A stretch of 64,000 bases of DNA from Lachnospiraceae bacterium (GTDB lineage Bacteria; Bacillota; Clostridia; Lachnospirales; Lachnospiraceae), in the NCBI GenBank assembly GCA_017428105.1, contig JAFRRM010000033.1, forward strand, positions 22,537 to 86,536, in the 5' to 3' direction. This document shows, one piece after another, positions 18,873-26,801 of the stretch. The notes below the pieces were generated by a model. The model was not told where the DNA came from. It was given only the letters and a program-made list of their open reading frames with translations, and made no database searches. Position 1 is the first letter of the stretch. Each line of letters opens with the position of its first letter. Position numbers and translations under genes: made by a program.

Positions 18873-19829
18873 ATGAGTATCCGCGTTATCCAGCCCGGCG
18901 TCCAGACCACCGTTCAGGACCTGGGACGTTTCGGCTATCAGCAGTACGGCGTGCCGGTGGCGGGGGCCATGGATCCCCGCAGTCTGAAGCTGGCCAACAT
19001 CCTGCTGGACAACGACCCCGGCGAGGCCGCGCTGGAGATCACCATCATGGGGCCCCAGCTGGAATTCACCGAGCCCAACTACATTGCTCTGACCGGCGGC
19101 GACCTGAACGCCGTCCTGGACGGCAAGCCCATGCCCCGCTATGAAGCCGTCAAAGTGGAGCCGGGCCAGGTGCTGCGTTTCCTGGGGCTGAAAAACGGCT
19201 GCCGGGCCTATCTGGCTTTTGCCGGCGGTCTGGACATCCCTGCGGTCATGGGAAGCCGCTCCACCTATATGAAGGCGAAGATCGGCGGCTATGAAGGCCG
19301 CAAGCTGGAAGCGGGCGATGAACTGAAGTTCCGCGCGCCCCAGCCGGATCTGCCCTTCCCGGAACGCCGGAAGATCGGCATCGATTTCACGCCCCAGAGG
19401 CAGTATGACCTGCGCGTCATCCTCGGGCCCCAGGACGACTATTTCACCGAAGCCGGCCTGGAGACGTTCTGCCGGGAAGTCTACACCGTCAGCGCGCAGT
19501 TCGACCGTATGGGCTGCCGTCTGGACGGGACCGTGATCGAGCATAAAAACGGCGGCGACATCATCTCCGACGGCATCGCCATGGGCGCCGTGCAGGTCCC
19601 GACCGCCGGCCTGCCCATCATCATGGCGGCGGACCGCCAGACCACCGGCGGCTACACCAAGATCGCCACGGTGATCTCCGCGGACTTCCGGTATCTGGGC
19701 CAGTTAAAGGGCGGCGACAAAGTCCATTTCGTGCCCGTCACCATCGAGCAGGCGCAGAATTCCCGCATGCTGGACGAAGCGTATTACAAAATGATCACGG
19801 ACTATTTCGACCGTGACCGCGGTCTGTGA
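18873..19829 (+). CDS. pxpC: 5-oxoprolinase subunit C (KipA, biotin-dependent carboxyltransferase family)
   Basis: 318 residues. The family start (RVIQPGVQTTVQDLGRFGYQ), GVPVAGAMDPRSLKLAN and the late motif PIIMAADRQTTGGYTKIATV are all present. It forms the PxpBC catalytic unit that phosphorylates and opens 5-oxoproline delivered with PxpA. An AAAGGAGG site lies inside the end of pxpB. Full length, no oddities. Confidence 0.96.
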   Translation: MSIRVIQPGVQTTVQDLGRFGYQQYGVPVAGAMDPRSLKLANILLDNDPGEAALEITIMGPQLEFTEPNYIALTGGDLNAVLDGKPMPRYEAVKVEPGQVLRFLGLKNGCRAYLAFAGGLDIPAVMGSRSTYMKAKIGGYEGRKLEAGDELKFRAPQPDLPFPERRKIGIDFTPQRQYDLRVILGPQDDYFTEAGLETFCREVYTVSAQFDRMGCRLDGTVIEHKNGGDIISDGIAMGAVQVPTAGLPIIMAADRQTTGGYTKIATVISADFRYLGQLKGGDKVHFVPVTIEQAQNSRMLDEAYYKMITDYFDRDRGL

Positions 19830-19865
19830 TCCCCGATATTGAATCATGCTAAAAGGAGGCAATCA

Positions 19866-20693
19866 ATGGCATTCGATATTACCCCCTATATCAACATGAA
19901 GCCCGCCGAAGTGCGTCAGCTGATCCGCGAAGGCAAGATCGATTTCCCCACTGCAGGCATGTGCGCCGGCTACGCGCAGGCCAACCTGGTGATCCTGCCC
20001 CCGGAATACGCCGCGGACTTTGAGGAATACACCAGGCTGAACCCCTTCCCCTGCCCCGTGCTGGAGATCATCCGCGGCGAGGTGCCCCTCACCCACGCGA
20101 TGGGCGAAGGTGCCAACATCTGCACAGACATCCCGCGCTACCGCATCTATGAAAACGGCGTATTCGTGAAAGAAGTGACCGACGCGAGCGCATACTGGAA
20201 GGATGGCTACGTGGGCTTCCTGATCGGCTGCTCCTTCTCCTTCGAAGAAGCGCTGATGCGCGAAGGCATCGAAGTGCGTCACATCGCGCAGGGCCGCAAC
20301 GTGCCCATGTACAAAATGCCCGCCTTCCCGACCAAGCCCGCCGGTCCGTTCTCCGGCCCCATGGTCTGTTCCATGCGTCCCATGACCCCGGAAAACGCCT
20401 GGAAGGCTTACCAGATCACCTATAAGATGCCCAACGTGCACGGTGCTCCCATCCACATGGGCCCCGCGGAAGCCGTCGGCATCAAAGACGTGATGAAGCC
20501 CGACTACGGCGAAGCCGTGGACATCTACCCCGGCGAGATCCCTGTCTTCTGGCCCTGCGGCGTGACCCCTCAGGCCGCCGTGGAGAACGCCAAGCCCCCC
20601 ATCGTCATCACTCACGCCCCCGGCCACATGTTCATCACCGACATCGTGAACGCCGAACTGAATGATTACCTGGAAAACCTGAAACACACCTGA
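19866..20693 (+). CDS. ycsI: YcsI / D-glutamate cyclase-like family protein (DUF1445)
   Basis: 275 residues of the family often named putative hydro-lyase. Recognisable segments are GMCAGYAQANLVILP, IPRYRIYENG, FLIGCSFSFEEAL and VITHAPGHMFITD. A mammalian relative is D-glutamate cyclase, which makes 5-oxo-D-proline from D-glutamate, so a role feeding or recycling 5-oxoproline fits the operon. Start ATG 19866 was chosen for AAGGAGG seven bases upstream; an earlier ATG at 19839 has none. Followed by a strong terminator. Confidence 0.88.
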   Translation: MAFDITPYINMKPAEVRQLIREGKIDFPTAGMCAGYAQANLVILPPEYAADFEEYTRLNPFPCPVLEIIRGEVPLTHAMGEGANICTDIPRYRIYENGVFVKEVTDASAYWKDGYVGFLIGCSFSFEEALMREGIEVRHIAQGRNVPMYKMPAFPTKPAGPFSGPMVCSMRPMTPENAWKAYQITYKMPNVHGAPIHMGPAEAVGIKDVMKPDYGEAVDIYPGEIPVFWPCGVTPQAAVENAKPPIVITHAPGHMFITDIVNAELNDYLENLKHT

Positions 20694-20725
20694 TGCGCTC
20701 CTCTTCTTTCTCTCTCCCGCGCATC

Positions 20726-20756
20726 GCGGGCGGCCCGCCAGCCGCCCGCATTTTTT
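20726..20756 (+). terminator. Terminator of the pxp operon
   Basis: 9-bp perfect GC stem GCGGGCGGC/GCCGCCCGC (20726-20734, 20741-20749) followed by A and six T. Confidence 0.9.
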
Positions 20757-20820
20757 CTGACAGGGGGACGGTTCCTTTGTCAGATTTTCTGACAGGGGGA
20801 CGGTTCCTTTGTCAGATTTT
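20757..20820. repeat. Two tandem copies of a 27-bp palindromic element
   Basis: A 27-base unit starting CTGACAGGGGGACGG and ending TTTGTCAG is repeated exactly at 20757-20783 and 20789-20815, with ATTTT spacers. Its ends CTGAC/GTCAG are complementary. The exact reverse complement occurs at 22247-22273. Elements with this GGGGACGGTT core are widespread interspersed repeats in Firmicutes. Confidence 0.85.
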
Positions 20821-20837
20821 TTATCAGAAGCCAATGT

Positions 20838-21043
20838 GACTTCGGCCGAAAAACAATGAGTTTCAGCGAAGGGGCTGCTGCGACTTCGGCCGGAAAGCAT
20901 TGCGTTTCAGTGAAGGGGCTGCTGCGACTTCGGCTGAAAAACATTGAGTTTCAGCGAAGGGGCTGCTGCGACTTCGGCCGGAAAAGCATTGCGTTTCAGT
21001 GAAGGGGCTGCTGCGACTTCGGCCGGAAAGCATTGCCATCAAT
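20838..21043. repeat. 44-bp tandem repeat array, 4.6 units
   Basis: Units start GACTTCGGCC and end GGGGCTGCTGC: 20838-20881, 20882-20925, 20926-20969, 20970-21014 (45 bases) and a partial 21015-21043. Units 1 and 3 share GAGTTTCAGC, and units 2 and 4 share GCGTTTCAGT, so the array looks like a doubled 88-bp unit. No spacers and no supported coding frame. Confidence 0.9.
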
Positions 21044-21227
21044 AAAGGAGCTGTCATGTTAACGGATCATATGCCGACGCAGCTTATGTGACCAAGGCCT
21101 ATGTCATCCTCCGGGTCATCCCGGCCTCCTGGCACTGCGGCCCCTTCTGGCAATGATCTCTGCAAATGAAAAGATGACAGAGGTACGTCCCCTGTCATCC
21201 CTGCGGCGCTCTGTCTTTCGTTTTTTA
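21044..21227. other. Gene-free stretch
   Basis: No supported gene. It holds AAAGGAG followed by an 11-codon frame (21056-21091) too short to trust, and a palindromic hairpin at 21173-21199 (GATGACAG/CTGTCATC). Confidence 0.5.
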
Positions 21228-21539
21228 TCATCGCGTTTTCGGCTTCGGCAATTCCGGACGCATCGCCCGCACCAGTTCCTGCAGGAATTCCTTATCGTCG
21301 ACGTCCTCCACCAGCAGCATGGGCTTTGCGCCTTCGTAAGGGAGTTCCTCCGGCGCTTCCGGCATGAGGCGGCGCGCGGCGGGAACGTCCTTCACCAGCA
21401 AGCGGTCATCGTAAATGCCGCCGAAGATCCGGCCGCGGTCGTACAGGATGAATTCGCCCATCATGGCGCGGACCGTGATGTCCGGGAGGGGCGAGAGCTG
21501 ATCGAGGATGAAATCAAGATAATCTTTGCCGGACGCCAT
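21228..21539 (-). CDS. TfoX N-terminal domain protein
   Basis: 103 residues matching the TfoX/Sxy N-terminal fold: an early VRAMMGEFILYDRGRIFGGIYDDRLLVK core with MMGE and the GG-x-Y-DD-x-L-x-x-K pattern. In Gammaproteobacteria TfoX controls competence, but stand-alone copies in Firmicutes have no proven role. ATG 21539 has AAAGGAG six bases upstream, three bases after the stop of the GyrI-like gene, so the two are co-transcribed. Confidence 0.85.
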   Translation of the reverse strand: MASGKDYLDFILDQLSPLPDITVRAMMGEFILYDRGRIFGGIYDDRLLVKDVPAARRLMPEAPEELPYEGAKPMLLVEDVDDKEFLQELVRAMRPELPKPKTR

Positions 21540-21542
21540 GCT

Positions 21543-22178
21543 TTACTCCTTTCTGCGGACCGGGTGGCGGATCACGGTGCGAAGCTTTTCCGGAGCAGTT
21601 TTCCGGGCATCGCTCAGGTAGATCTCATGGTGCCGGCGCACATCGGTGATATCCGGGGCAAAGCCTTCGCGCTCCGCAAATTCGTGCATCCGCCGCACGG
21701 TCGCAGGCTCCGTATCATACGGTCCGACATGCAGGCACTGCACGCAGAAGCCTTCATCGACCGGGAGAAATTCCACTTTCGAGAAGTCTTCCTTTTTCTT
21801 CCGTTCCGCCTCCGCCGCGGCCCAGCGAACGTCCGCCTCGGTCACGAAATCCGGCAGGCGGATGCAGGAGATCCACCGGAAATCATCCTTGCGGCCGTAA
21901 TCGATGCCGCAGACGCCCTCCTGCCGCCAGAAGCCCTCCAGCGGCGGGACCACGTAATCAAAATACCCATCGATCCGGTGATCTGTCTTCCTGCTCATCT
22001 TGATGGTGAACGCGACCCCGTACAGCAGCCCGATCGACCGCTTGTACTCTCCGTCCTCCCGGTTAGGGTCCCCCGTCCCGCGCACCGCGATGTAATTCAT
22101 CCGCGGTACGGCGACCAGGGAAGGGACATTCCCGGGAAGGTAAAAATCCCTGTATTCTTTTTTGAAGTCAAATGCCAT
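21543..22178 (-). CDS. GyrI-like small-molecule binding domain protein
   Basis: 211 residues of the GyrI/SHV-type effector-binding fold, recognised by VPRMNYIAVRGTGDPN, the YGVAFTIKM segment and CVQCLHVGPYDTEPATVRRMHEF. Family members bind hydrophobic drugs or act as cyclopropanoid hydrolases; this one has no DNA-binding domain. ATG 22178 follows AAAGGA. An earlier in-frame start near 22253 would read through the palindromic element at 22247-22273 and is rejected. Confidence 0.82.
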   Translation of the reverse strand: MAFDFKKEYRDFYLPGNVPSLVAVPRMNYIAVRGTGDPNREDGEYKRSIGLLYGVAFTIKMSRKTDHRIDGYFDYVVPPLEGFWRQEGVCGIDYGRKDDFRWISCIRLPDFVTEADVRWAAAEAERKKKEDFSKVEFLPVDEGFCVQCLHVGPYDTEPATVRRMHEFAEREGFAPDITDVRRHHEIYLSDARKTAPEKLRTVIRHPVRRKE

Positions 22179-22246
22179 GGAGGCCGTCCTTTCTGTTGTT
22201 TTTCCCGATTTTCCGACAAATGGACCGGACCTGATATAGGTTATTT

Positions 22247-22273
22247 CTGACAAAGGAACCGTCCCCCTGTCAG
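22247..22273. repeat. 27-bp palindromic element, inverted copy
   Basis: Exact reverse complement of the units at 20757 and 20789. It lies four bases beyond the stop of the aldehyde dehydrogenase gene, where its complementary ends may also act as an mRNA hairpin. Confidence 0.85.
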
Positions 22274-22277
22274 GTTG

Positions 22278-23696
22278 TCAGCGTTCGAAGAGTTTCAGGA
22301 GTTTGAGTTTGCGGGCGCCCCGTCTGCCGGTGTAGGGGTGTTCGCGGAGGGGAAGGTTGAGGCGGGTGCGGCCGGTGAGGACGGTGGAAGGGTGGGTGAA
22401 TTCGCGGAAGCCCCAGACGCCGTGGTAGGCGCCCATGCCGGAGTGGCCGGTGCCGTTGAAGGGGACGCCCTTCACCATCATGTGGAGGCAGACTTCGTTG
22501 ATGCAGGCGCCGCCGTATTGCCGGGAGGCCAGGAAGCGGCGGGCCCATTTTTTATCGGAGGTGAAGACGTACAGGGCCAGCGGATGTTCGCGCGAGGCGA
22601 TCAGTTCCGCCAGGGAATCGATCTCCGCGTCCGCGAACGGCACGACGGGCAGCAGCGGGCAGAACAGTTCATGCCGCACGATCTCCTCCTCCGCGTCCGC
22701 CGGATAGATCACGGTCGGCGCGAAGCGGCAGGCCTCCCGGTCGCCCGTCCCACCGAAGACCACACGGTCCCGGTACCGTTCCGTCAGGCGTTCGCATTTC
22801 TCATACACCGCCGGCGTGATCAGTTTCGGATACTCGGGATTCTTCTCCGCATTCTCCCCGATCTGCCTGATAAACGCGGCTTTCAGTTCCGCCAGAAACT
22901 CCTGCGCAGCTTCTTTCGCCACCGCGACCTGGTTGATATTGATGCAGATCTGCCCGGCGTTGCACAGTTTGAAGAACGCGATCTTCCGCGCCGCGTCCTT
23001 CAGGTCCGCGTCCGCCCGCACGATGGCCCAGTTGCCGTTTTCGCCGCCCAGTTCCAGCGCCACCGGCGTCAGATGCCGGGACGCGGCCTCCATCACGTGC
23101 TTCGCGACAGCCGGAGAGCCGGTGTAAAAGATCTTGTCGAAACGCTCCGCCAGGCACAGGTCCGCCGCGTCGTGGCCGCCGCCGATCAGCGTGACGTACT
23201 CCTCCGGGAAAGTCTCCGCGATCAGCTGTCCGAGCGCCTTCGTCGACGCCGCGGATTTGGAGCTGGCCTTGATCACCGCCGTGTTGCCCCCGCTGATGGC
23301 CGCGGCCAGAACGCCCAGCGTCAGCAGCACCGGGAAATTGAACGGGCTGATGATCAGGCTGACGCCGTACGGCATCTTGTAGACCGTCGTCCGCGTGCTG
23401 GGGAAGCACATAAGACCGCTGAAATGCCGCTCCGGGCGGGCCCAGCGGCGGAGGCCCCGCAGGATCTCGTTGATCTCCGCGATCACCGGCCCGATATCCG
23501 TCAGATACGCCTCCGCCGGCGTCCGTCCCAGATCTTCGGCCAGCGCCGTCTCCAGCATCTCCTGCCGGTCCAGCACGGCCCGCTTCAATTTCCTCAGCTG
23601 CGCGAGGCGCCATTCCACGTCCAGCGTCTTGCCCGTCCGGAAAAACGCCCGCTGGCGCTCCGTGACCCCGTGTATATATTCCTGTGTATAGATCAT
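22278..23696 (-). CDS. Aldehyde dehydrogenase, class 3-like
   Basis: 472 residues without membrane segments. ALDH motifs in order: ISPFNFP (116-122, Asn120), KASSKSA (cofactor), FYTGSPAVAK, ALELGGENG with general base Glu215, and NAGQIC with nucleophile Cys251. The length and absence of an N-terminal extension fit the class 3/YwdH-type group that oxidises medium-chain or aromatic aldehydes with NAD(P)+. ATG 23696 follows GAAGGA. It lies 61 bases after the HAD gene and is likely co-transcribed with it. Confidence 0.92.
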   Translation of the reverse strand: MIYTQEYIHGVTERQRAFFRTGKTLDVEWRLAQLRKLKRAVLDRQEMLETALAEDLGRTPAEAYLTDIGPVIAEINEILRGLRRWARPERHFSGLMCFPSTRTTVYKMPYGVSLIISPFNFPVLLTLGVLAAAISGGNTAVIKASSKSAASTKALGQLIAETFPEEYVTLIGGGHDAADLCLAERFDKIFYTGSPAVAKHVMEAASRHLTPVALELGGENGNWAIVRADADLKDAARKIAFFKLCNAGQICININQVAVAKEAAQEFLAELKAAFIRQIGENAEKNPEYPKLITPAVYEKCERLTERYRDRVVFGGTGDREACRFAPTVIYPADAEEEIVRHELFCPLLPVVPFADAEIDSLAELIASREHPLALYVFTSDKKWARRFLASRQYGGACINEVCLHMMVKGVPFNGTGHSGMGAYHGVWGFREFTHPSTVLTGRTRLNLPLREHPYTGRRGARKLKLLKLFER

Positions 23697-23757
23697 TGTT
23701 TTTTCCTTCTGTGATGCGCCGGGGACATTCCCCGGCCCTGCCGGTCTCCGCGCCGCC

Positions 23758-24441
23758 TCACTCCTGCAGCGCGATCGCGGCGCAATCGCGGATATCCGAG
23801 ATGATATACTCCGCATGCACGCCTTCCGTCAGCGGCAGTCCCGCCGGATTGTACCAGCAGGCGTCCATCCCCGCGCGGTTGGCGCCCAGGATATCACCGC
23901 TGAGCCGGTCGCCTATCATCAGCGCTTCCTGCGGCGCGATCCCGAACGGCTTTAGCGCTATCCGGAACATCTCCGGATCCGGCTTCGCCACGCCGATCTC
24001 CTCCGAGATCACGACCGCGGCCGCCAGGCTTTGCAGCGGGGACTTCGCAAACCGTGCCCTCTGCACTTTCGTGATCCCGTTCGTCACGATGATGACCGGC
24101 CGCTCCGCCGCGATCCGCCGCACCGTTTCCTCCGCATGCGGCAGCAATATGCTCTGCTCCCCCAGCAGTTCCACAAAGCGGTCCCCCGCCTTCACCGGGT
24201 CCCCGGGGATGCGGTAACGTGCCAGGAACCGCGCGAAGCGCTCCGTCTTCAGCTTCGCCTGGTTCATGGTCCCCCGCTCCAGTTCCGCCCAGCATGAAAG
24301 GTTGATCTCCTCGTACTGCTCATAGCGGTCCGGGTGGAAATACCCGAGTTCGTCCAGCAGGCTGTTCACCGCGTTGCGGTTGCCGGTCTGAAAATCCATC
24401 AGAGTATCGTCATTGTCAAACAGTATGGCCCGGTATTTCAT
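23758..24441 (-). CDS. HAD-superfamily nucleotidase, YjjG type
   Basis: 227 residues. HAD motif I is DNDDTLMDF, motif II VTNGITK, motif III lysine plus motif IV IGDRLSGDILGANRAGMD. DNDDTLMDF and the helical cap match YjjG, which dephosphorylates non-canonical pyrimidine nucleotides. Cytoplasmic. It lies 30 bases after the LysR gene in the same direction. Confidence 0.88.
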   Translation of the reverse strand: MKYRAILFDNDDTLMDFQTGNRNAVNSLLDELGYFHPDRYEQYEEINLSCWAELERGTMNQAKLKTERFARFLARYRIPGDPVKAGDRFVELLGEQSILLPHAEETVRRIAAERPVIIVTNGITKVQRARFAKSPLQSLAAAVVISEEIGVAKPDPEMFRIALKPFGIAPQEALMIGDRLSGDILGANRAGMDACWYNPAGLPLTEGVHAEYIISDIRDCAAIALQE

Positions 24442-24471
24442 GGGTCCTCCTTGCCGCGTCCCGCAGGCGGA

Positions 24472-25416
24472 TCAGGCCTCCGCCGTGCGTTCTTCCAGGT
24501 ATTTCACCAGGTCCAGCGTCAGCGGCTCCGCGTTTTCCCGGTAAGTCAGATAAATGCTGCGCACCGCCGCCGGGTCGTCCAGTTCGTAGAACAGGACGCT
24601 GTCCGTGGGGGCGACGAATTCGGGAATGGTGGAGCGCAGGAACGCCACGCCCTGGCCTTCGCAGACCAGGTAGTAGGCGGTCATCATCTGGGTCAGCTGG
24701 AGCTTGACGCGCGGTTCGAAGCCGGCGCGGCGGCATATGGCCAGGCTGCGCCCGCGGATGTCGTGACCTTCCGACAGGATCAGGAATTCCTCGTCCGCAA
24801 ACAGGGAGAAGGGGACGGTCTTTCTGCGGCCTCCGGGGAAATCACGTTTGAGGAAGGCGTCGAAATCATACGCGTACTCCTCCAGTTTCCGGTTGATCGG
24901 GTCGCGCTTCGGTACGGCCACGATGACCTCTTCCGAGGCCCAGGGGACCGTCACCAGCTGGCGGCCCTTCACCTCCTCCACTTCGATCATGAGGTCCAGG
25001 TCGCCTTTCTGCAGCTTCTCGGCCAGGTTCTCCGCCTCGCCCTCCGCCAGCGTGATCTGGATGTCCGGATGCATGCCCCGGAAGTCGGTCAGCAGTTCCG
25101 GCAGCACGTAGGTGCAGAAGAACATGGAGCTTCCGATGCGCAGGCGCCGGCCCGAACCCGCGCGCATTTCCGCGAAACGCCGCTCCATCTCCTCTTCGAT
25201 GTGTCCGATCTTCTCCACCTGCTCCACGTAGTACCGACCCGCCTCCGTCAGCGATATGGGCGCCGTGGAGCGGTCGAACAGCGGCAGGCCCAGTTCCTGC
25301 TCCGTTTTTTTCACGGCGGCGCTGAGCCACGGCTGGGAAATGTGCAGTTTTTCCGACGCCTTGGAGAAGCTGCGGCAGCGGCTGATCTCCAGGATATATT
25401 CACGATAACTGAGCAT
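24472..25416 (-). CDS. LysR family transcriptional regulator
   Basis: 314 residues. The winged helix-turn-helix is at 1-60 (CRSFSKASEKLHISQPWLSA, AVKKTEQELGLPLFDRS) and the effector-binding domain spans about 90-300. It is divergent from the aminotransferase/FAH/SDR operon across a 140-base gap that contains an imperfect AAGAG/CTCTT dyad near 25445-25460, a plausible binding site. LysR regulators commonly activate the divergent operon in response to a pathway metabolite; which one is unknown. Confidence 0.92.
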   Translation of the reverse strand: MLSYREYILEISRCRSFSKASEKLHISQPWLSAAVKKTEQELGLPLFDRSTAPISLTEAGRYYVEQVEKIGHIEEEMERRFAEMRAGSGRRLRIGSSMFFCTYVLPELLTDFRGMHPDIQITLAEGEAENLAEKLQKGDLDLMIEVEEVKGRQLVTVPWASEEVIVAVPKRDPINRKLEEYAYDFDAFLKRDFPGGRRKTVPFSLFADEEFLILSEGHDIRGRSLAICRRAGFEPRVKLQLTQMMTAYYLVCEGQGVAFLRSTIPEFVAPTDSVLFYELDDPAAVRSIYLTYRENAEPLTLDLVKYLEERTAEA

Positions 25417-25556
25417 GATGCCCTCCCATAAGTATCAGTTGAAGAGGTGATAAACTCTTACGTATTTTACTTTTCTTCCTGATCATGTCAAAATCATAGC
25501 AGAAAGCAAGAGAGACTGCAAGGTCAAGCAGCCCGCACAGACAAGGAGATATTCCC

Positions 25557-26735
25557 ATGGCGATCCGCATTGCATCCCGTATGGACAGGATGGCCCCGTC
25601 CGGCATCCGCAAGGTCAATGAAAAGGCCCTGGCGATGGAACGCGCCGGCCGCACGGTCATTCATTTTGAGATCGGCCGCCCCGATTTCGACACTCCCGAA
25701 TACATCAAGAAGGCCGCCGAGGCCCGCCTGGCCGCCGGCGACGTCTTCTACACCTCCAACTTCGGCACCATGGAGCTGCGCCAGGCTGTTGCCGACAAGC
25801 TGCGCCGGGAGAACCACGTGGACTACAAACCCACGGAGATCCTGATCACCGCCGGCCTGTCCGAAGCCGTCTTCGCGGTCCTGGCCTGCCTGCTGGAGGA
25901 AGGCGACGAGATCCTGGTCCCCGACCCGGTCTGGATCAACTACATGAACGTGCCCCGTCTTTTAGGCGCCGTCCCCGTGGCGTATGAACTGAAGGAAGAA
26001 AACGAATATCAGCTGGATCTGGCCGAGATCGCCGGAAAGATCACGGACAGGACCCGGGCCATCGTCATCATCACCCCGAACAACCCCACCGGCGGCGTGC
26101 TCTCCGCGGAAACGCTGCAGGGGCTGGCCGACCTGGCCATTCAGCACGATCTGGCCGTCATTTCCGACGAAGTGTACGAGCGCCTGATCTACGACGGCGA
26201 AAAACACGTCAGCATCGCCTCCCTGCCGGGCATGAAGGAGCGCACCTTTACCATGAACGGCATGTCCAAGGCCTACTCCATGACCGGCTGGCGCATCGGC
26301 TACGTGGCCGCACCGGAGGAATTCATCCCCGTGCTGAACAAGTTCCACCAGCATAACACCACCTGCGCCGTTTCCTTCGCCCAGGCCGCCTCCGCGGTGG
26401 CGCTGAACGAGGAAGGCGACGAGGTGAAAGAGATGGTGAAAGAATACGAACGCCGCCGGGATTACGCGGTCAGGGCCATCAATGAGATCCCTGGGCTGTC
26501 GTGCCTCAAGCCCAAAGGAGCGTTCTACATTTTCATCAACTGCAAGAAGCTGGGCGTCAGGTCCGCGGAGTTTGCGGACTACCTGCTGGAGAACGCGGAG
26601 ATCGCGCTGGTGCCCGGCGACGTGTTCGGCCCCGGCGGCGAAGGCTATCTGCGCATGTCGTTCGCCAACAGCTATGAGAACATTGTGGAAGGCTGCCGCA
26701 GACTGCGGGAAGCCGTGGAAAACCTGAAGAAATAA
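25557..26735 (+). CDS. PLP-dependent aminotransferase, class I/II
   Basis: 392 residues, the normal length. Visible PLP-site motifs are NNPTGGVLS, SDEVYERLIYDG and the Schiff-base lysine in SKAYSMTGWRIGY, with the carboxylate-binding arginine in GYLRMSFANS. It transfers an amino group between an amino acid and a 2-oxoacid in the cytoplasm. An AAGGAG site precedes ATG 25557. First gene of an operon with an FAH-family enzyme and an SDR protein under the divergent LysR, suggesting breakdown of one specific amino acid. Confidence 0.93.
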   Translation: MAIRIASRMDRMAPSGIRKVNEKALAMERAGRTVIHFEIGRPDFDTPEYIKKAAEARLAAGDVFYTSNFGTMELRQAVADKLRRENHVDYKPTEILITAGLSEAVFAVLACLLEEGDEILVPDPVWINYMNVPRLLGAVPVAYELKEENEYQLDLAEIAGKITDRTRAIVIITPNNPTGGVLSAETLQGLADLAIQHDLAVISDEVYERLIYDGEKHVSIASLPGMKERTFTMNGMSKAYSMTGWRIGYVAAPEEFIPVLNKFHQHNTTCAVSFAQAASAVALNEEGDEVKEMVKEYERRRDYAVRAINEIPGLSCLKPKGAFYIFINCKKLGVRSAEFADYLLENAEIALVPGDVFGPGGEGYLRMSFANSYENIVEGCRRLREAVENLKK

Positions 26736-26801
26736 GGGCGAAACGCCTGTGTCCGCAGGCCGTCCGGCCCGTCCGAATATAATAAAAAAAGGAGCGTCAT
26801 C

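Noticed and set aside
20838..21043. Tandem repeat as a CRISPR array
   Set aside because: Units are head to tail with no unique spacers, and no cas gene is present.
21056..21091. AAAGGAG plus an 11-codon frame downstream of the tandem repeat
   Set aside because: Too short and without conservation evidence; may be the remnant of a disrupted gene.
26736..26801. Riboswitch-like hairpin before the FAH gene
   Set aside because: A short GCCTG/CAGGC hairpin only; no known aptamer pattern.
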